From Promineifilum sp. (GTDB lineage Bacteria > Chloroflexota > Anaerolineae > Promineifilales > Promineifilaceae), in NCBI GenBank assembly GCA_018058545.1, contig JAGOZU010000018.1, positions 1 to 43,905 on the forward strand: 43,905 nucleotides of DNA. Direction: 5' to 3'. The notes under the pieces were generated by a model. That model was not told the DNA's origin. It saw only the letters and a list, made by a program, of their open reading frames with translations, and searched no databases. The position numbers were made by a program, and so were the translations under genes. This document shows positions 16,502-22,991 of this stretch, one piece after another (positions within the stretch are counted from its first letter, which is position 1; every line of letters starts with the position of its first letter).

Positions 16502-16915
16502 TCACACCGGTGGATGGACGCCGGCAATAATCCAGTTTTGCCTGGCCCTGATGATGCGCGGCCGATTCATCTTCAGGCGTTCAACAGTTGCGCGGCCTTC
16601 CGGCGTCATCCCTTGAATCAGCAAGCCGCCGCCGACCCACTGAAAGTGATCGCCCCAATTGTCCAATCGCGGATTAAACAAACGGGAAGACCCACCGCCG
16701 GCCGGGTCAATCCCTGTAATCGACGCGCCTTTACTCAGGTTACAACTGGGGCAGGCAAGGCACAAATTGTCAGGGTTATTCCCCGCATTTGGATCGATAT
16801 GATCAACATGCATCGCCTGGCCAATACTCGGTTCAAACGTCCGGCAGTATTCACAATAACCGCCAGCACGCTCATACACCAACCGGCGGGTCGATGCCCA
16901 GGACGTTTCACTCAC
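16502..16915 (-). CDS. HNH endonuclease
   Basis: A 137-residue protein with a compact HNH nuclease fold at residues 20-65. It has a zinc pair C21-x2-C24, the catalytic block H36-V-D-H39, NPDNL, and a second zinc pair C55-x2-C58 followed by NLSKG. The pattern matches the McrA-like HNH family, whose members cut DNA using one metal ion. The final third (about 70-137) has no recognised domain. The start overlaps the end of the upstream gene (16908-17333) by eight bases, so the two are probably translated together. The biological target is unknown; stand-alone HNH proteins are found in defence, mobile and unassigned contexts. Confidence 0.85.
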   Translation of the reverse strand: MSETSWASTRRLVYERAGGYCEYCRTFEPSIGQAMHVDHIDPNAGNNPDNLCLACPSCNLSKGASITGIDPAGGGSSRLFNPRLDNWGDHFQWVGGGLLIQGMTPEGRATVERLKMNRPRIIRARQNWIIAGVHPPV

Positions 16916-17333
16916 GAGAATTCAGATCTGTAGGGGAGATAGAATAACCACGTTCAGCCAGAAGGGCCGCAGCCATCGATTTACGCAGCATCAGCCGTTC
17001 ACTCCGCTCCACGAGCTGCGCTAATTCGTCCCGCTCTGCTGTCGCCAAGCCGAGCAAGTGCCTGTCCATTAGAAGCTGTAGCCGCTCCTGGTTCTCCGAA
17101 CTCATCTGTTCCTGGGCTATCGTCCAAAGTGTATCGTCCGTCAGGTGAATGAGGGCGGCCAGTTCAGCTTCTTCGTCCTCGGGCAACGTGGGCAAGACCA
17201 CGGGCAGGGTGCGGAGATGTTCGATCAAGATTCGATCGACCGGCCGCTGCGACTGTTCCGCCAGTTGACGCGCGCGATAAACAACATCATCAGGTACAGT
17301 TAATATGTATTGACTCATCATTTCACCCTGCAT
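16908..17333 (-). CDS. unknown helical protein partnered with an HNH nuclease
   Basis: A 141-residue, mostly helical protein that I do not recognise. Residues 6-35 (YILTVPDDVVYRARQLAEQS) resemble the strand-helix opening of ribbon-helix-helix or antitoxin-like proteins. The rest is charged helix with several Leu/Glu/Arg-rich stretches (QERLQLLMDRHLLGLATAER). The gene precedes and overlaps the HNH gene by eight bases, an antitoxin-before-effector arrangement. The start at 17333 is chosen because GGAG sits six bases upstream; ATG codons at 17321 and 17318 are alternatives. A role as regulator or inhibitor of the nuclease is only inference. Confidence 0.65.
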   Translation of the reverse strand: MQGEMMSQYILTVPDDVVYRARQLAEQSQRPVDRILIEHLRTLPVVLPTLPEDEEAELAALIHLTDDTLWTIAQEQMSSENQERLQLLMDRHLLGLATAERDELAQLVERSERLMLRKSMAAALLAERGYSISPTDLNSRE

Positions 17334-17359
17334 TCCCAGCTCCAGCCACCCTGAATACT

Positions 17360-17387
17360 ATTATAGCCGAAACCGTAATCTTTAAAG
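17360..17387 (-). promoter_or_regulatory. candidate promoter of the HNH gene pair
   Basis: On the minus strand a perfect TATAAT (17360-17365) lies about 27 bases before the start codon at 17333. A weak -35-like element (CTTTAA, 17382-17387) is 16 bases further upstream. Position and spacing suit a sigma-70-type promoter for the two-gene unit. Confidence 0.45.
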
Positions 17388-17395
17388 CGCGTTAG

Positions 17396-17683
17396 TCAAG
17401 CTGACGGGTTCGTCAGAATCTCCAATTGGCTCAGGTAGACCATCGCCTCCTCGGCCGACGCCCCACACATCTCCGCGGTCGGCCGCAAGCCGACACACAC
17501 CGCCGGGCGTTCCGGCAGCCCGAACAGCTTGCACAGGTTGTCGTCGGTCAACTGGACGCAGCGCACTCCGGCCGGCTTCCCGCGGGGCATGCCCGGGATA
17601 GGCGACGAGATCGACGGGGCGATGCAGCACGCCCCACAGCCGGGGCGACATTGAATGGCGGAAGGCTCGCCGGTGGGTATCAT
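17396..17683 (-). CDS. YkgJ-type cysteine-cluster protein
   Basis: A 95-residue protein with eight cysteines: C12, C16, C19, C20, C42, C51, C63 and C73. The opening CRPGCGACC and the later CKLF and AVCVGLRPT blocks match the YkgJ/CxxCxxCC family, which is thought to bind zinc or an iron-sulfur cluster. Length fits the short form of the family. The exact function is unknown. A 14-base palindrome, ATGATCATGATCAT (17684-17697), abuts the start codon upstream and no clear ribosome site is visible. Confidence 0.8.
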   Translation of the reverse strand: MIPTGEPSAIQCRPGCGACCIAPSISSPIPGMPRGKPAGVRCVQLTDDNLCKLFGLPERPAVCVGLRPTAEMCGASAEEAMVYLSQLEILTNPSA

Positions 17684-17756
17684 ATGATCATGATCATCGC
17701 CAATTCGGCCCGCTTCTCGTGGGATGGCTGATGGTGATGGGGGTTACAGGCTCAAT

Positions 17757-18362
17757 TCAGTTGGTCGCCGTCGCGTTCCCATCATAGCTCTGCAACTCGG
17801 CCTTCATTTCCTCCATCTCCGGCTTCGATATGACGCCCTCCTTGAGCAGCAACTCGAAGCGGTTCAGCTCTCGTTGCGTATCTTCGGGATCGATGATCCG
17901 GAAATATTCCCGACGGAGATAACGTTTTCTGGCCTCTTGCATCTCTTTGAAAAAGGCCAGCAACTGTTCCTCGGAAGGGTTATTCTTCAGGAAGTATAAA
18001 TAATTGCCGCTTGCAAGACCGAGTCGCAAGTAATTACGTCGGCGCCACAGGTAAAAACCAAAGAAAATGACCGCCGCAATAGCCCAAAGTGGCGCCCAAC
18101 GCATCAGTTGTTGGTAGCCCAACAGGTTCGCCACGAAGCCGGCAAGAGCAAATAACCCGAAGCTGATGGCGATGTTATAGAGTCGACCATCCCGCTGGGA
18201 TATACGACTCATGTCCGGCGTCAAATCCTCATACCGGACAAAGATCTCCGCATCCCCATTGGAATCCTTGTAATAGACCCGAATGCGATCCTTTTCCAGA
18301 TAGAACTCGCGGCGTTCACTTAAATATCGCTGCTTCAGAAAGGAAAGGGATGATATGCTCAT
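17757..18362 (-). CDS. hypothetical membrane protein with two central helices
   Basis: A 201-residue protein not recognised as a named family. Residues 1-55 are charged and likely cytoplasmic (RREFYLEKDRIRVYYKDSNG). Two hydrophobic helices follow, NIAISFGLFALAGFVANLLG and LWAIAAVIFFGFYLW. A cytoplasmic tail carries a helix-rich segment ending MEEMKAELQS. The tail block (LNRFELLLKEGVISKPEMEEM) looks like a short SHOCT-like helical motif, often found at the C-terminus of small membrane proteins; this is a weak match by eye. The ATG at 18362 is preferred over an upstream in-frame start at 18470 because GGAGAG lies nine bases before it and the longer version would overlap vapC. Confidence 0.6.
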   Translation of the reverse strand: MSISSLSFLKQRYLSERREFYLEKDRIRVYYKDSNGDAEIFVRYEDLTPDMSRISQRDGRLYNIAISFGLFALAGFVANLLGYQQLMRWAPLWAIAAVIFFGFYLWRRRNYLRLGLASGNYLYFLKNNPSEEQLLAFFKEMQEARKRYLRREYFRIIDPEDTQRELNRFELLLKEGVISKPEMEEMKAELQSYDGNATATN

Positions 18363-18450
18363 GCTAAATGACTCTCCGACCCGCAGGTGCCGGACCAAAT
18401 CCACCGGCGACTGTGGCCAAATTGTAGCCAGCGCCAGGGTGAGCCGCAAA

Positions 18451-18831
18451 TCATTCCGTGATCTTTGCAACGTATTTTACATCCTTGAGAATCGAGAAAT
18501 CCTTATCCTGAGTCCAGAGAACCGCATTGTGATGGCGGGCTGTTGCCAGCATGATGCTGTCGGCCATGGGTAACTTGAACTCATCCGACAGCTTGGCCGC
18601 GGCTAGCGCAATGGTTGGGTCCAAGGCTATGGTCGCCCCCTGCATCATGAGGGCTGCCGCTTCCAGTGCTTTTTCCTCGCCCGCCTGTTGCAAGACCCGT
18701 TTGAAGACCTCGTAAAGGCTGATGGTTGGCACGAGAAGGTCAGCCGTATCCTCAATTGCGGGAGCGAAGAAGCCCGCGTTCAGTCCATCAGCGAAATATT
18801 CCAGCCAGCCCGATGAATCTACAACATTCAT
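18451..18831 (-). CDS. vapC: VapC-type PIN-domain toxin
   Basis: A 126-residue PIN-domain ribonuclease. The acidic active-site residues of the family can be placed at D5 (NVVDSSGW), E41 (SLYEVFKR), D91 (LPMADSIMLA) and D109 (LWTQDKDF). VapC toxins cleave tRNA or rRNA in a magnesium-dependent manner and are held inactive by VapB. The gene overlaps vapB by four bases (ATGA), so translation is coupled. Length and residues look intact, so it is probably functional. Confidence 0.9.
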   Translation of the reverse strand: MNVVDSSGWLEYFADGLNAGFFAPAIEDTADLLVPTISLYEVFKRVLQQAGEEKALEAAALMMQGATIALDPTIALAAAKLSDEFKLPMADSIMLATARHHNAVLWTQDKDFSILKDVKYVAKITE

Positions 18832-19034
18832 AGCCGATCCGGCTCACGCTCGATCGTCGTGTCGATACCCTTCAAAAAGCCGCGAGCTTCAGTAATCTCC
18901 CGGACAGGGATTAACTCAATCCGGTTTTGATAGCGGATCATCTGGACTTTTTGTCCCGGACGAATGTCCAACGCCTCGCGGATGGCCTTGGGGATCACAA
19001 TTTGGAACTTGGGTGAAACGAGAACGGTTGTCAT
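18828..19034 (-). CDS. vapB: VapB-type antitoxin, AbrB/SpoVT fold
   Basis: A 68-residue antitoxin with an N-terminal swapped-hairpin AbrB DNA-binding domain (VSPKFQIVIPKAIREALDI, then RPGQKVQMI) and a C-terminal toxin-binding tail. It should neutralise the downstream PIN toxin and repress its own promoter. The ATG has AGAGG about seven bases upstream. A perfect 16-base palindrome and a good promoter lie just upstream, as expected for an autoregulated module. Confidence 0.88.
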   Translation of the reverse strand: MTTVLVSPKFQIVIPKAIREALDIRPGQKVQMIRYQNRIELIPVREITEARGFLKGIDTTIEREPDRL

Positions 19035-19049
19035 ACAAAACCTCTATCG

Positions 19050-19065
19050 ATGACGGATCCGTCAT
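19050..19065 (-). promoter_or_regulatory. palindromic operator of vapBC
   Basis: ATGACGGATCCGTCAT is a perfect 16-base palindrome centred 23-24 bases upstream of the vapB start codon. It begins seven bases after the -10 element, so it covers the expected transcription start. AbrB-fold antitoxins bind such sites; binding here is inferred. Confidence 0.65.
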
Positions 19066-19071
19066 ACGCGG

Positions 19072-19099
19072 ATTATACCCACATAATAGGGAATTTCAA
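19072..19099 (-). promoter_or_regulatory. vapBC promoter
   Basis: TTGAAA (19094-19099, minus strand) and a perfect TATAAT (19072-19077) are separated by 16 bases and point into vapB. It is the strongest sigma-70-like promoter noticed in the window. Confidence 0.65.
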
Positions 19100-19146
19100 C
19101 TCGTCACTGAGGCTTCAATCCGCCGATCATAAATATCTGAGGCCTA

Positions 19147-19221
19147 TCAATCGAGATGGACGCCACGCAGAAGCTGGGCATTAATGGCGACGATGATCGT
19201 GCTCAACGACATGAGCACCGC
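19147..19221 (-). pseudogene. C-terminal relic of a P-type ATPase gene
   Basis: In the minus frame ending with the stop at 19147, 24 codons read [20 protein letters not shown], then VHLD and stop. The C-terminus of the intact CopB-type ATPase at 31276-33585 reads [20 protein letters not shown], then VKLD, about 21 of 24 identical. DNA similarity is equally plain. Upstream of 19221 the similarity stops abruptly. This is therefore the last 75 bases of a second heavy-metal ATPase gene, truncated by recombination. The end of the adjacent NB-ARC gene (19181-19221) is read through it in another frame. Confidence 0.82.
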
Positions 19222-21802
19222 GCTGTACAATATCGCAGATAGCTTCTTGAAGAGTGATCCTGTTTTTTCGGACCTGAGCGAGCCTGGCCTGCTCCGGAGT
19301 CAAAAGGGCTTTCAATTCGGTACATATTTGTTCAGCATGGTTTTTCGATTCATACCGAATGAGTGGGTGGTCAAGGGCAAGCGACACGATGACTTGCGCT
19401 TGTTCAAGCTCCCCTTCCCCCAGAAGGACATAGGCAATCCCAATGAGAGCGTCCAACGCTTCCGGCAGAATCTGCTCGTATCCTGCAATCGAAAGCAACT
19501 CGTCATAGGCGGCACGGGCTTCGGCATTAGCATTCAGGGCAAGATAAACAGCGCCCAGACTATTAAGCGCCTGTAACATACCCCAAAATTCATTGATCTC
19601 CCGAAGTTGAACCAATGCCTCTCGAAACAGACGGGCTGCTTCCTCATACTCCCCTTCGGCCTTGAAAATCAGGCCCAACTGGTTAAGAGATAAACCACTT
19701 ACCCAGCGTTCGCCAATGCTCTTGCTGATAACCAGACTCTCGTTCAGGTAAACCCGCGCCTCCGCATTCCTCTGCAAATTCCTTAACACCTCCCCAAAAA
19801 ACTGAAGCCCAACAGCCAAAATGCGCCGATCTCCGACTTCCCGAAAGATGGTATTACCGGCATAGAGATGGGTATAAGCTTCTTCGTATTCACCAAGAGC
19901 AACTTTTGCCACTCCGATGTTCCCATGCGCAAGAGCTATGTGCCATCGCGCCCCCATCTCTGTTGCGATGTTAAGTAATTCCAGGAAAAGATTCTGCGAG
20001 AGAATGAAGTTACCAACCAGCCGTTCCAGCGCTCCTGCGTGATGGAGGGTATTCAGCAACTCCATGCATGCGCCATAGGAACGAAGATAGGCCAAGCTCT
20101 GGTGTAGCAACTTATGAGATTCATCAAACTTGCCGAGCCTTATGCAAAACCAGGCAAGGTTGGCGCGGATGTGTTCACGAACAACAATCGTTTCTGCATC
20201 CCCTTGTCCATAAATCTCATTTGTTGATTCCAACTCCTTGATTGTCCAACGATAAAGAGTATACGCCTCCTGAAACCATCCACGGATATCGAAGAACCAA
20301 AAACTCATGGCGGGTCTACGAAGTTTAGCGGCTTGGCCATGAATCGCTGCATATTGCCAGGCCGCTCGAATGTTCTCAATCTCGGTGCTGATCTCGGCTA
20401 TAGTTGTAAGTTGCCTCTCGTTTCTGAGATCGCCTTCGCGATCCCCTAAAAAATTCAGGTAATAAGTGCAATGAATATCCTTTGTGTGGTCCAGCTCCTC
20501 CGTTATTTCCTCAAGTTTCATCAGGGCATATTTCCGGAGCAAATCGTGCAAGTCATATCGCTCATTCTTGGTCCGGTGCACGATTGACTTGGCCTGCAAA
20601 GAGGCCAAGGATGAAAGCGTCGCTCCGGCCACTTGCTCGGCCGCGTGGTAAGAGAATCCCCCGTGGAAAACAGATAATCGACGGAAAAGTTGACGATCAT
20701 TTTCGGACAATAACTTCCAGGAATGGTCAATTGTTGCACGCATTGATCGATGGCGCTCTGGAACATCCCGGATCGAAGTAGTCAGAAAATCTATATTGGA
20801 CTCGATCTCCCTGGCAATTTCCGCGCAGGAGAGTAATCCTGTCCAGGCCGCGGCCAGTTCGATCGCCAATGGAATCCCCTCCAATAACTGACAGATTTTT
20901 ATGACAGCTATTCGCTCATCATCTATATTGAAGTCACCCCTCACTCGCTGCGCGCTTTGGATGAACAACGCCACTGCGCCGTATTCCTCCACCTTATCCA
21001 GAAAGGCGGAAGCAGGCACAGAAAGCCCATGCAATTCATAGGTCCATTCCCCGTACAAATTCAACCTCTCGCGAGAGGTAGCAAGAATAGTTATGTTGGG
21101 TAATCGTTGAAGGATTTCAGACACCAACTCAACCATGGCCAAGGATTGTACGGTCAGGTGTTCGAGATTATCGAGAACCAGCAATAATCCTTGTTTCGTC
21201 TGGCCGGCCAGGTAGGTGAATAATTGTTCTTTTGGATCCGTGGAGCCTGAGAACACGAACTTGAGCGTGTCTGCAATGGTAGGGATTACCAATTCGGCTG
21301 AATTGATCGAAGCTAAAGGTATATAAAAAACACCGCCAAGGAACATGGCACGCTGGCGTGTTGCGAATTCTAGCGCCAATCGTGTCTTGCCGATGCCGCC
21401 CATCCCTGTCAATGTCAGCAGGTGGCACTGAGAATTGTCAAATAGCCTGCCCATCGCGGCCAATTCCGCTTCTCGCCCCACCAATGGCATGACCAAAAGC
21501 GGTAGATGGTGTGGAGCAGGATTCACGTCTGCGTCAGAGCGAGAGATGGGCAGGGGAGCGGAAACAAAATACCCGCGCGCGGCGCGAACGAACTCCTGTT
21601 TGCCAGTTGCCGGAATTTCCAGCGCGTCGGCCAGCAAATCTGCCAGTTGATGGGACGGCCGCCTTTCCCCCGATTCGATCTTGCGCAGAGCAAAGATAGA
21701 GCAACCTGCGCGTTGCGCAAGCCCGTCCTGAGTCAAATCAAGCGCCTTGCGGCGCTGTTTGACCCATTCCCCAAACGAAACCGGGAAATCTTCTCTTCCC
21801 AC
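19181..21802 (-). CDS. XRE-family regulator with NB-ARC ATPase and TPR repeats
   Basis: An 873-residue STAND-type protein. Residues 8-62 form an XRE helix-turn-helix (LTQDGLAQRAGCSIFALRKI). An NB-ARC ATPase follows, with Walker A GMGGIGKT (133-140), Walker B LLLVLDNLEHL (207-216) and the sensor ATSRERL. From about residue 560 to 850 there are TPR-like helical repeats rich in alternating A/L/Y and acidic residues. Such proteins are thought to bind a ligand through the repeats and switch a DNA-binding head. It starts with GTG, with GAGGA seven bases upstream. The last 13 codons (IVQRGAHVVEHDH region) are read out of frame through a P-type ATPase relic, so the original C-terminus was probably lost or replaced. 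Confidence 0.87.
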   Translation of the reverse strand: MGREDFPVSFGEWVKQRRKALDLTQDGLAQRAGCSIFALRKIESGERRPSHQLADLLADALEIPATGKQEFVRAARGYFVSAPLPISRSDADVNPAPHHLPLLVMPLVGREAELAAMGRLFDNSQCHLLTLTGMGGIGKTRLALEFATRQRAMFLGGVFYIPLASINSAELVIPTIADTLKFVFSGSTDPKEQLFTYLAGQTKQGLLLVLDNLEHLTVQSLAMVELVSEILQRLPNITILATSRERLNLYGEWTYELHGLSVPASAFLDKVEEYGAVALFIQSAQRVRGDFNIDDERIAVIKICQLLEGIPLAIELAAAWTGLLSCAEIAREIESNIDFLTTSIRDVPERHRSMRATIDHSWKLLSENDRQLFRRLSVFHGGFSYHAAEQVAGATLSSLASLQAKSIVHRTKNERYDLHDLLRKYALMKLEEITEELDHTKDIHCTYYLNFLGDREGDLRNERQLTTIAEISTEIENIRAAWQYAAIHGQAAKLRRPAMSFWFFDIRGWFQEAYTLYRWTIKELESTNEIYGQGDAETIVVREHIRANLAWFCIRLGKFDESHKLLHQSLAYLRSYGACMELLNTLHHAGALERLVGNFILSQNLFLELLNIATEMGARWHIALAHGNIGVAKVALGEYEEAYTHLYAGNTIFREVGDRRILAVGLQFFGEVLRNLQRNAEARVYLNESLVISKSIGERWVSGLSLNQLGLIFKAEGEYEEAARLFREALVQLREINEFWGMLQALNSLGAVYLALNANAEARAAYDELLSIAGYEQILPEALDALIGIAYVLLGEGELEQAQVIVSLALDHPLIRYESKNHAEQICTELKALLTPEQARLAQVRKNRITLQEAICDIVQRGAHVVEHDHRRH

Positions 21803-21879
21803 GCGTCTTCCTCGTAAACACCCGATTTCTTTATGAATTCGAATGTCTAGGGCAACCGCTCCTTAACGACCGCAAAAAC

Positions 21880-21923
21880 ATTGTACCACATTTTGGGTGA
21901 TTTCAAGGGTCACCAAGTGACCC
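21880..21923 (-). promoter_or_regulatory. promoter and palindrome upstream of the XRE/NB-ARC gene
   Basis: On the minus strand TTGAAA (21901-21906) and TACAAT (21880-21885) are separated by 15 bases, slightly short, about 78 bases before the GTG start. Immediately upstream of the -35 is GGGTCAC-CAA-GTGACCC (21907-21923), a perfect seven-base inverted repeat, with a further GGGTGA half-like site at 21895-21900. The position suits an operator for an XRE-type regulator acting on this gene and perhaps on the divergent operon starting at 22013. Confidence 0.45.
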
Positions 21924-22012
21924 CACAACACCTGGAATTTATCGTTAAATGGCAGCAGTGAATTGAAAAACTTCCTGAGAGAAGTTGAACGTCTAGCAAA
22001 AAGGAGTGAACC

Positions 22013-22537
22013 ATGAACATTTATATTTTGAACCTGTTCCGCCTGACACACGTCGTCGCCGGCATATTGTGGGCGGGCGCGGCCATCAGTTACCTGTTTT
22101 TCGTCAAGCCGTCAGTTCAATCCATTGGCGCGGCCGGGCCGCAATTCATGCAAAACCTGATGGGGCGGCGCAAATATCCCATCTTCATGATGGTCACCAG
22201 TTTGCTCACCATCCTGGCTGGCGGCGCGTTGTACTGGTACTCCTCCGGCGGCCTGAAAGGATCATGGATTACGACGGGGCCTGGCCTGGGGTTTACGATT
22301 GGTTCCCTTGCCGGGCTCATCACCTTTTTCCTGGGCATGTTTGGTATTGGTCCTACCGCCGGGCGCATTGCCGCCCTGGGCCAGCAGATAGCGACATCGG
22401 CAACAGGTCCCACGCCGGAACAGATGAATCAGATGCGGCGATTGGAGAAGCGCGTGAACGTTTTGGAGCGGGTGGAATTCGTTTTGATGGTGGTTGCCAT
22501 GGTAACGATGGCTACGGCGCGTTACTGGTCATTTTAA
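22013..22537 (+). CDS. four-helix membrane protein, DUF2269/CopD-like
   Basis: A 174-residue membrane protein with four hydrophobic helices: LFRLTHVVAGILWAGAAISY, IFMMVTSLLTILAGGALYWY, TIGSLAGLITFFLGMFGI and FVLMVVAMVTMATARYWSF. A histidine in the first helix and the overall four-helix layout recall the DUF2269 and CopD-type families, but the family is not certain. AAGGAG lies six bases before the ATG. It is the first gene of a likely three-gene unit with the cupredoxin and the secreted repeat protein; the gap to the next gene is 13 bases. Confidence 0.65.
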   Translation: MNIYILNLFRLTHVVAGILWAGAAISYLFFVKPSVQSIGAAGPQFMQNLMGRRKYPIFMMVTSLLTILAGGALYWYSSGGLKGSWITTGPGLGFTIGSLAGLITFFLGMFGIGPTAGRIAALGQQIATSATGPTPEQMNQMRRLEKRVNVLERVEFVLMVVAMVTMATARYWSF

Positions 22538-22550
22538 GGCACAAAATCTG

Positions 22551-22991
22551 ATGAAGAATCTACAACGCCTCTTATTTCCATTTTTTGTCTTGGTGGCGGT
22601 TTTATCGGCTTTTGGTGTGAGTGGCTGCCGGACACAGCCAATAAATACCCAAACCGACGATGTCGTCTTCACCCTTAAGACTGTGTTGGTGGACGGCCGA
22701 ATGAGTTTCATCGGCGCCGGTGGCGAGATTGACGGAGCTGTGAACCCCGACCTGATCGTGCGCGCTGGAGATGCCGTCCGTCTGGTCATCGTCAACGGCG
22801 ACGACATACCCCATGACATCGCCATACCTGACCTGAATGTACACGTCCCTTTGCTTACCGGCAGAGAACAGGCCGCCGAACTCACCTTCCAGGCCGGTCA
22901 ACCAGACATCTTTACTTATTACTGCACCGTTTCCGGCCACCGTCAGACTGGTATGGAAGGAAAACTGATCGTCAAAGGGAGGGAACAATGA
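22551..22991 (+). CDS. cupredoxin-domain lipoprotein
   Basis: A 146-residue exported copper protein. A hydrophobic signal segment ends in the lipobox-like VSGC with C26 as the probable lipidated residue. The cupredoxin fold follows with the type 1 copper ligands H88 (IPHDI), C125 (FTYYC), H130 (VSGH) and M135 (TGMEGKL). The C-terminal YYCTVSGHRQTGMEGKLIV is the classic pattern, also seen in nitrite reductase and plastocyanin-type proteins. It probably carries electrons or binds copper outside the membrane. Its stop overlaps the next start by four bases (ATGA). Confidence 0.87.
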   Translation: MKNLQRLLFPFFVLVAVLSAFGVSGCRTQPINTQTDDVVFTLKTVLVDGRMSFIGAGGEIDGAVNPDLIVRAGDAVRLVIVNGDDIPHDIAIPDLNVHVPLLTGREQAAELTFQAGQPDIFTYYCTVSGHRQTGMEGKLIVKGREQ

